Below, in pieces: positions 6,812-10,162 of a DNA stretch of 10,162 nucleotides. The notes under the pieces were generated by a model that worked only from the letters and a program-made list of their open reading frames with translations, did not search any database and was not told where the DNA came from. The first letter of the stretch is position 1, and every line of letters starts with the position of its first letter. The position numbers and the translations under genes are program-made. The DNA comes from Candidatus Amesbacteria bacterium RBG_19FT_COMBO_48_16 (lineage in GTDB: Bacteria > Patescibacteriota > Microgenomatia > CAZETR01 > Amesbacteraceae), in NCBI GenBank assembly GCA_001775555.1, contig MEXE01000029.1, forward strand, positions 6,010 to 16,171, given 5' to 3'.

Positions 6812-6914
6812 AATTACTCGGCTTGCTGCTTTCGCTTACGTTTTGTGGAACTTACGCAAACGGCCCCAGCAAAAACCTGGATCGGTCCAACAAAACGTGA
6901 GTAAAGCAGTAATT
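6812..6914. ncRNA. Candidate structured RNA or element built on a long imperfect inverted repeat
   Basis: The segment 6826-6846 (CTGCTTT, CG, CTTACG, TTTTGT) pairs with 6890-6909 (ACAAAA, CGTGAG, T, AAAGCAG) to give 19 base pairs with a 2x1 internal loop; one pair is G-U, which fits an RNA. Beyond a 9-nt bulge, AATTA (6812-6816) pairs with TAATT (6910-6914). The 43-nt apical part (6847-6889) contains a CCAG/CTGG hairpin. Another small hairpin, GAGTA/TACTC, lies at 6805-6819 and would compete with the outer pairing. I do not recognise an RNA family. It could equally be a miniature mobile element or a DNA-level palindrome. No protein-coding frame is convincing here. Confidence 0.45.
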
Positions 6915-6984
6915 TGAAACATAAAACTTCAATCAATTAAACTTTTTGACTATTTTTGTCCCAAATTGATAGCGATTGTCCGTC

Positions 6985-7012
6985 TTGAACAACTCCCGCC
7001 AGCCGTTATAGT
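6985..7012 (+). promoter_or_regulatory. Sigma70-type promoter of the secretion operon
   Basis: TTGAAC (6985-6990, TTGA of the consensus) and TATAGT (7007-7012, 5 of 6) are 16 bp apart. The predicted start is at about 7018-7020, some 120 bases upstream of the first start codon. A second, weaker -35-like TTGACT (6946-6951) lies upstream but has no good -10 partner. Confidence 0.55.
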
Positions 7013-7014
7013 AA

Positions 7015-7051
7015 GGGCAGAAAACCGATGAAATTTTCTGCCCGTTTCATC
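7015..7051 (+). promoter_or_regulatory. Perfect inverted repeat at the predicted transcript start, with competing pairing
   Basis: GGGCAGAAAA (7015-7024) and TTTTCTGCCC (7034-7043) are perfect 10-bp arms around a 9-nt loop. Within the loop, GATGAAA (7027-7033) is exactly complementary to TTTCATC (7045-7051). Both helices can hardly form fully together because only one base links them, so two alternative folds are suggested. The repeat begins three bases after the -10, so it may instead be a repressor operator in DNA. No known riboswitch motif is recognised. Confidence 0.5.
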
Positions 7052-7062
7052 ATCACCTAAGT

Positions 7063-7102
7063 CACCCCTGACCGCTTCCGGAAGGGGTGTTTTTTCTTTT
7101 TT
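7063..7102 (+). terminator. Rho-independent terminator in the operon leader
   Basis: CACCCCT (7063-7069) and AGGGGTG (7083-7089) form a 7-bp GC-rich stem with an inner CCG/CGG stem over a CTTC loop, followed at once by a T-rich run (six T, C, six T; 7090-7102). This is a textbook intrinsic terminator. It lies between the operon promoter and the first gene's ribosome site, so it either attenuates the operon or ends a short RNA begun upstream. Confidence 0.8.
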
Positions 7103-7122
7103 AACTCCCGCTTTAAATGTAG

Positions 7123-7133
7123 AAAGGAGGTGA
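7123..7133 (+). promoter_or_regulatory. Very strong Shine-Dalgarno that sets an ATA start
   Basis: AAAGGAGGTGA is an almost full-length match to the anti-Shine-Dalgarno. Counting nine bases from GGAGG leads to ATA at 7140. No ATG, GTG or TTG in the right frame lies within usable distance. Its AGGTGA part is complementary to TCACCT at 7053-7058 in the leader, so it could be masked. Confidence 0.8.
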
Positions 7134-7139
7134 ACAAAT

Positions 7140-7766
7140 ATAAATACTAAAATTGCTTTAAACGCTTTGTCTATCGTGGCGGCCTTAGTCCTGGTCGGCT
7201 CCGCCACCTACGCGTACTTCACCGACACAGCTACAAGCAGCAACAACTCTTTCGGCGCCGGAACAATGAAGCTTCAGCTTGACAATGACGGTCAAAATTT
7301 CTTTGACGACGTTAGCGCGACCTTCAACGTCACGGATTTTGCCCCAAACGAGTCAGCAGCTCAAGAAATATCCCTACACAATGCCGCTACGGTTGATATT
7401 GCTGAAATCGCACTCGGGTTGACCAGCACCAACTTCGACCCAGCAGATCCTGACGACAGCGACCTCAGAAACGTCTTACTTCTAACTATCGTTCCTGGTG
7501 GAACCGCGTCAGCAGGAGATTGTACTGGTGGATCTAACATCACAACAGCTATCGACACTGCTGTAGGCAACGGTGATAGCACTCTAACCATGATGGAATT
7601 CACCGGGGACACCTACGATTCACTGCCCACTCCTCTTCCTGCTGGGGGTTTTGACGACAAAGTATGTATCAGGGTCACAATGGACCCCACAGCTTCTGAT
7701 GTGTACCAAGGCGACTCAGCAAACGCCTCATTCGTTTTCACTGCTCATCAAGACTCTAGCCAATAG
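7140..7766 (+). CDS. TasA/camelysin-like secreted protein with SipW-type signal peptide, ATA start
   Basis: The 208-residue product belongs to the TasA/CalY (camelysin-like) group of exported beta-sandwich proteins that assemble fibres or matrix. The signal peptide, read with ATA as Met, is MNTKIALNALSIVAALVLVG followed by SATYA and a probable cut before YFTDTATSSNNSFGAGTMKL, the typical SipW-dependent pattern. The mature part has a TFNVTDFAPNES motif equivalent to the TasA-type strand before 'APG', and two Cys, in GDCTGG and KVCIRV, that could form a disulfide. TTG 7167 is the first common start codon in frame but would remove the basic N-terminus and has no ribosome site; ATA 7140 has both. 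It is the first gene of the operon with the signal peptidase, and a 12-bp hairpin follows its stop. It is probably the main structural subunit. Confidence 0.8.
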   Translation: MNTKIALNALSIVAALVLVGSATYAYFTDTATSSNNSFGAGTMKLQLDNDGQNFFDDVSATFNVTDFAPNESAAQEISLHNAATVDIAEIALGLTSTNFDPADPDDSDLRNVLLLTIVPGGTASAGDCTGGSNITTAIDTAVGNGDSTLTMMEFTGDTYDSLPTPLPAGGFDDKVCIRVTMDPTASDVYQGDSANASFVFTAHQDSSQ

Positions 7767-7775
7767 GGCTCATAA

Positions 7776-7809
7776 ACCTTAGTTGGCATCTGCCCTAGCC
7801 AACTAAGGT
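7776..7809 (+). other. Intercistronic 12-bp perfect hairpin
   Basis: ACCTTAGTTGGC (7776-7787) and GCCAACTAAGGT (7798-7809) are perfect arms with a 10-nt loop, seven bases after the TasA-like stop codon and 43 bases before the signal peptidase. No T-tract follows, so it is not a normal intrinsic terminator. It more likely stabilises the 3' end of the first cistron or marks a processing site, giving more mRNA for the structural protein than for the downstream genes. Confidence 0.6.
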
Positions 7810-7852
7810 AAATGTACATTCTTACTAATCAATTCAACAACCTAATGACTCA

Positions 7853-8377
7853 ATGATAAAAATCAAAAAGGCCACTGCCTACTTTCTCCGATCTCTTCTC
7901 TATCTCTTTCTCATCGTCTCTATCTTTATTGCCATTACTTCAAAAATACCGGTTTTTGGCCTGAGTTCTTTTGTCGTCGCCTCAGGCAGTATGGCTCCCG
8001 CCCTGCCGACCGGCGGCATAGTTTTCATCCGCCCCGGCCTGACATACGACGTGGGTGACATTATCTCTTTCAAAAATTCTTCCGGCATGACCGTCACCCA
8101 CCGCCTGGTCGGCAAGGATATCCGCACTCCCCAAAATAATTACCGGGTCGCCGGTGATGCCAATCCCCAGCCCGACTCCGTACTTGTCCCCCACTCAGAA
8201 ATTCTGGGTAAATCCGTTTTCTACCTCCCTTATTTTGGCCGTCTGGCCGGTTTCATCCAATCCCCCACAGGCTTCATCGGCTTTTTGATCGTCCCCGCAC
8301 TACTCTTTATCGTCTGGCAAATTTATGAAATTTTTCAGGAATATCGAAAAATTATCGAAAAAAGGTTCACCGCATGA
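7853..8377 (+). CDS. sipW: Signal peptidase I of the SipW/ER (S26B) type
   Basis: This 174-residue membrane peptidase removes signal peptides from exported proteins at the outer membrane face. It has an N-terminal helix (about 9-31), the catalytic Ser46 in VASGSMAP, a His83 in VTHRLVG where bacterial LepB-type enzymes have Lys, and conserved Asp residues in VAGDANPQPD (102 and 108); a second helix spans about 138-158. Ser/His rather than Ser/Lys is the mark of the SipW, archaeal and eukaryotic ER class, which in Bacillus processes TasA and TapA. It is flanked by proteins carrying SipW-type signals, so these are its likely substrates. Start ATG 7853 lacks a clear Shine-Dalgarno. The stop overlaps the next start (ATGA). 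Length is normal for the class. The gene symbol is by analogy. Confidence 0.9.
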   Translation: MIKIKKATAYFLRSLLYLFLIVSIFIAITSKIPVFGLSSFVVASGSMAPALPTGGIVFIRPGLTYDVGDIISFKNSSGMTVTHRLVGKDIRTPQNNYRVAGDANPQPDSVLVPHSEILGKSVFYLPYFGRLAGFIQSPTGFIGFLIVPALLFIVWQIYEIFQEYRKIIEKRFTA

Positions 8378-9045
8378 AACCCTACTTACTTTTACTGATT
8401 ACTTTTACCGGCTTTCTCTCTTATTCTTATACCCACTCCTATTTATCCGACTCCGCCGCCTCCTCGGGTAACACCTTCACCGCCTCCGCCGAGTTCCCCA
8501 CACCCACCCCAGCACCTATTAATCCTGGCGATGTAGTAATTAACGAGATAAATTGGGGAGGAAATAACGAACCCAGCAGCAGCAACGACGAGTGGGTAGA
8601 ATTGGTAAATAACACTTCATTCTCCATAGACCTTACTAACTGGGTGATACAAGACCTTGGCGCTGGTGCAAGCCCTACACAACACTATACCCTTCCCTCA
8701 GGCACTATTTCTAGTAATGGTTTTTTCCTTATTTCAGGTCTTTCCCAGGAAAACTCCAGAATAAATATCGCTCCAGATTTAGTTTTTTCCGGCATGAACC
8801 TGCACAACAATGGCGAGCTATTAGTATTAAAAGATGACGGCGGAAATATTATTAACACCGCTAATCGTAGCGACGATTGGTATGCCGGAACTGACACGGA
8901 TCCCAAGAAGTCGATGGAAAAAATCTCTCCTTCACTGGATGGCACTTTAGATAGCAGTTGGGAAGATGCCAACTCGCATGTCAACATGGACGGTCCTGGA
9001 TCTACTGACGAGTTCGGCACTCCCAAAGCCGCTAACAACCTATGA
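8374..9045 (+). CDS. Secreted lamin-tail domain (LTD) protein
   Basis: The 223-residue protein has a short hydrophobic signal (residues 3-18) followed by YLSDSAASSGNTFTA, matching the region after cleavage in SipW-dependent exported proteins, although the usual Ala at -1 is replaced (YTHS). A Pro/Thr linker (PTPTPAPINPGD, about 42-53) leads to a lamin-tail domain (PF00932), seen in VVINEINWGG, DEWVELVNNTSFSIDLTNWV and SNGFFLI. LTDs are immunoglobulin-like folds that bind other proteins, sugars or cell walls in bacterial surface proteins, so it may be an adaptor or adhesin. It overlaps both neighbours by four bases (ATGA at each end). The LTD body is clearly more AT-rich (50 G+C in 120 bases at 8521-8640) than the preceding signal peptidase gene. 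No catalytic motif is present. Confidence 0.85.
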   Translation: MKPYLLLLITFTGFLSYSYTHSYLSDSAASSGNTFTASAEFPTPTPAPINPGDVVINEINWGGNNEPSSSNDEWVELVNNTSFSIDLTNWVIQDLGAGASPTQHYTLPSGTISSNGFFLISGLSQENSRINIAPDLVFSGMNLHNNGELLVLKDDGGNIINTANRSDDWYAGTDTDPKKSMEKISPSLDGTLDSSWEDANSHVNMDGPGSTDEFGTPKAANNL

Positions 9046-10004
9046 CCAAAAAACTATTAACTCTTACTATTACTATCCCCCTATTACTATTACTATTTAC
9101 TATTACTAACCGTCGTCATTTAGTGGGTACCGCCCAGGCTATCGGCGATCTCACCGTAGACTGGGGCCCGGGAATCCTTGAGGGCCAGCCCATTTTCACT
9201 GTCTCCAATATGGCCCCCGGCCAGACCGAAACCCGCACCGTCACAGTGGCCAACGGTGCTTCCTCCTCCCGCCCTCTTGGTATTCGCGGTATCGAAGTCT
9301 CCGACACCGGTAATTTATCAGATGTCTTGCTCTTGGAAATCAAAGAAAACGGCGTCTCTCTCTATCTCAACTCTCTATCTCAATTCTTTCTCGATACCGT
9401 CAACCCCGACACCGGCATCCCCTTCTCCACTCTGGCTTCGGGAGCTTCCGCCACCTATGAATTTATTGTGACCTTCGATCCTGATGCAGGTGACCAGTTC
9501 CAGGATCAGTCAGTAGTTTTTGACCTCAAAATCGGCATTTTCGTCGAGTTACCGGAGGCCTGCCAAAACATTCAGTTTACCCATCCGCCCATTTTCGGCA
9601 CCCAAAACCGCGACCGGTTGCATGGCGGCAACGGCCGCCAGCTCATCGTTTCCTTTGAAGGCAACGACGTTATTTCCGGCGGCAATGCCGGCGACTGCAT
9701 CCTTTCCGGTCCCGGCAATGACAAAGTCTCCGGCGGCAATGGCCCCGACGCCATCGACTCCGGTCCCGGTGACGATCAGATCACCGGCGGCAACGGCAAC
9801 GACATTGTTATGGCCGGCCCCGGAGCTGATCGGATAGAAGGCGGCAACGGCCACGACCAGGTCTTCGGTCAGGAAGGAAACGACATTCTCAAAGGCGGAA
9901 ACGGCAATGATACTTTAGACGGCGGCCCTGACACCGACTCCGCCGACGGTCAACTCGGAACGGACACCTGTGATGCAGAAACAGAAATCCGCTGCGAGTT
10001 GTGA
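9042..10004 (+). CDS. TasA-like domain fused to RTX calcium-binding repeats, exported
   Basis: This 320-residue protein begins with MTKK and a hydrophobic core (5-22), then NRRHLVGTAQA with a possible cut after A33; the RR after the core also leaves a signal-anchor possible. Residues about 34-170 look like a TasA/camelysin domain (FTVSNMAPGQTETRTVTVAN, later SDVLLLEIKENG), matching the operon's first protein. Residues 186-311 are 14 contiguous nonapeptides of the RTX type (GGxGxDxhx), alternating GGNG and S/A-GPG, which fold as a calcium-binding beta-roll; the first two are degenerate. The tail has two of four Cys (DTCDAETEIRCEL). RTX proteins usually leave by type I secretion with an uncleaved C-terminal signal, but here the N-terminal signal and signal peptidase neighbour point to Sec export. 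It probably acts as a calcium-dependent surface or tip component. Confidence 0.85.
   Translation: MTKKLLTLTITIPLLLLLFTITNRRHLVGTAQAIGDLTVDWGPGILEGQPIFTVSNMAPGQTETRTVTVANGASSSRPLGIRGIEVSDTGNLSDVLLLEIKENGVSLYLNSLSQFFLDTVNPDTGIPFSTLASGASATYEFIVTFDPDAGDQFQDQSVVFDLKIGIFVELPEACQNIQFTHPPIFGTQNRDRLHGGNGRQLIVSFEGNDVISGGNAGDCILSGPGNDKVSGGNGPDAIDSGPGDDQITGGNGNDIVMAGPGADRIEGGNGHDQVFGQEGNDILKGGNGNDTLDGGPDTDSADGQLGTDTCDAETEIRCEL
9597..9974 (+). repeat. Fourteen 27-bp coding repeats (RTX beta-roll)
   Basis: Fourteen in-frame 27-bp units, many opening GGCGGCAACGGC or TCCGGTCCCGGT, encode residues 186-311 of the RTX protein. The alternation gives an 18-residue period, one full turn of the beta-roll. The units are diverged, so the array is not recently expanded. 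Confidence 0.85.
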
Positions 10005-10081
10005 CCTTATTGGCTCACGTATTTATGAAGTATAGAAGTTGTGGCCTTTTCCTTCAGCTTCTGTAAATCCCGACCAGTCAA

Positions 10082-10162
10082 TCAAATATTGACATTACGG
10101 ATCTTCTCTAAGGTATATTTAGCAATTTTTTGATAGCGTTTGCGCTCTTGCTCAAAATTCTT
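10082..10162 (-). CDS. C-terminal end of a gene entering from the right edge
   Basis: Reading leftward from the window edge, an open frame encodes 26 residues, KNFEQERKRYQKIAKYTLEK then IRNVNI, before TGA at 10084-10082. The composition (Lys, Arg, Glu, Tyr) is that of a helical C-terminus and fits real coding. After this TGA the same frame stays open for another 24 helical-looking residues (LTGRDLQKLKEKATTSIL...) to a TAA near 10010, so the stop may be the true end or an in-frame stop in a decayed gene. The family cannot be named. It converges with the RTX gene. Confidence 0.5.
   Translation of the reverse strand, partial: KNFEQERKRYQKIAKYTLEKIRNVNI

Noticed and set aside
6950..7120. Cyclic-di-GMP or other known riboswitch in the operon leader
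   Set aside because: None of the conserved blocks of c-di-GMP-I/II, fluoride, preQ1 or SAM classes was recognised; only generic hairpins and a terminator are seen.
7130..7150. A leader peptide GTG AAC AAA TAT AAA TAC TAA, or a programmed frameshift from it into the TasA-like gene
   Set aside because: Its GTG lies within the Shine-Dalgarno itself and has no ribosome site of its own; no slippery site is present. ATA 7140 explains the data more simply.
9052..9110. CTATTA/ACTATT hexamer-like run in the RTX signal peptide as a phase-variable tract
   Set aside because: The unit is six bases, so gain or loss stays in frame and would only lengthen the hydrophobic core; it is best read as codon bias in a Leu/Thr/Ile-rich signal.
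9597..9974. CRISPR-like periodic repeats
   Set aside because: The 27-bp period has no unique spacers, stays in frame throughout and encodes RTX nonapeptides.
10082..10084. Recoding of TGA as Gly (genetic code 25 of Gracilibacteria/Absconditabacteria)
   Set aside because: TGA is the stop of the DUF2330, small membrane, signal peptidase, lamin-tail and glycosyltransferase genes, several at exact ATGA overlaps with the next start, so TGA is a real stop here.

Overview
The window looks like part of a chromosome from a candidate-phyla-radiation (Patescibacteria) bacterium, most likely of the Microgenomates type. This is inferred from family content and is not proven: small hypothetical membrane proteins, a PMT-type GT-C glycosyltransferase, a DUF2330 surface protein, and an operon of SipW-type signal peptidase with TasA/camelysin-like, lamin-tail and RTX-repeat exported proteins. 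The standard genetic code applies, because TGA ends several genes exactly where the next gene starts (ATGA overlaps). The + strand is strongly C-rich over both + and - strand genes, so a strand-wide mutational bias shapes codon choice.

Layout. 1-1395 (- strand): a DUF2330 exported protein followed, one base after its stop, by a small membrane protein that runs off the left edge. 1448-3538 (+): a divergent Nramp-fold transporter that lacks the usual metal-binding residues, then two small unknown proteins (one membrane, one all-helical) joined by an ATGA overlap. 3578-4018 (-): an Ala/Val-rich helical protein made of four 22-residue repeats. 4134-6359/6380 (-): a two-gene unit of a short membrane protein and a GT-C glycosyltransferase. 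6420-6755 (+): a 111-residue unknown protein. 6756-7139: 384 bp without a gene, holding a long imperfect inverted repeat (probable structured RNA or element), a sigma70-type promoter, a perfect inverted repeat at the predicted transcript start, competing hairpins, a complete intrinsic terminator and a very strong Shine-Dalgarno. 7140-10004 (+): the secretion operon. 10082-10162 (-): the C-terminal end of a gene that enters from the right edge.

How the genes work together. The 7140-10004 operon resembles in logic the Bacillus tapA-sipW-tasA matrix operon: a camelysin/TasA-like protein with a SipW-type signal peptide, a dedicated Ser/His signal peptidase, a lamin-tail protein with the same kind of signal, and a TasA-like domain fused to 14 RTX calcium-binding nonapeptides. 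Together they could form a calcium-dependent extracellular fibre or surface coat. The first gene appears to start at ATA (AUA), supported by an 11-nt Shine-Dalgarno and by alignment of its signal peptide, and its leader carries a terminator, suggesting tight control at both transcription and translation. Several other genes have a -10 box only 6-8 nt before the start codon and no Shine-Dalgarno, so leaderless mRNAs may be common here.
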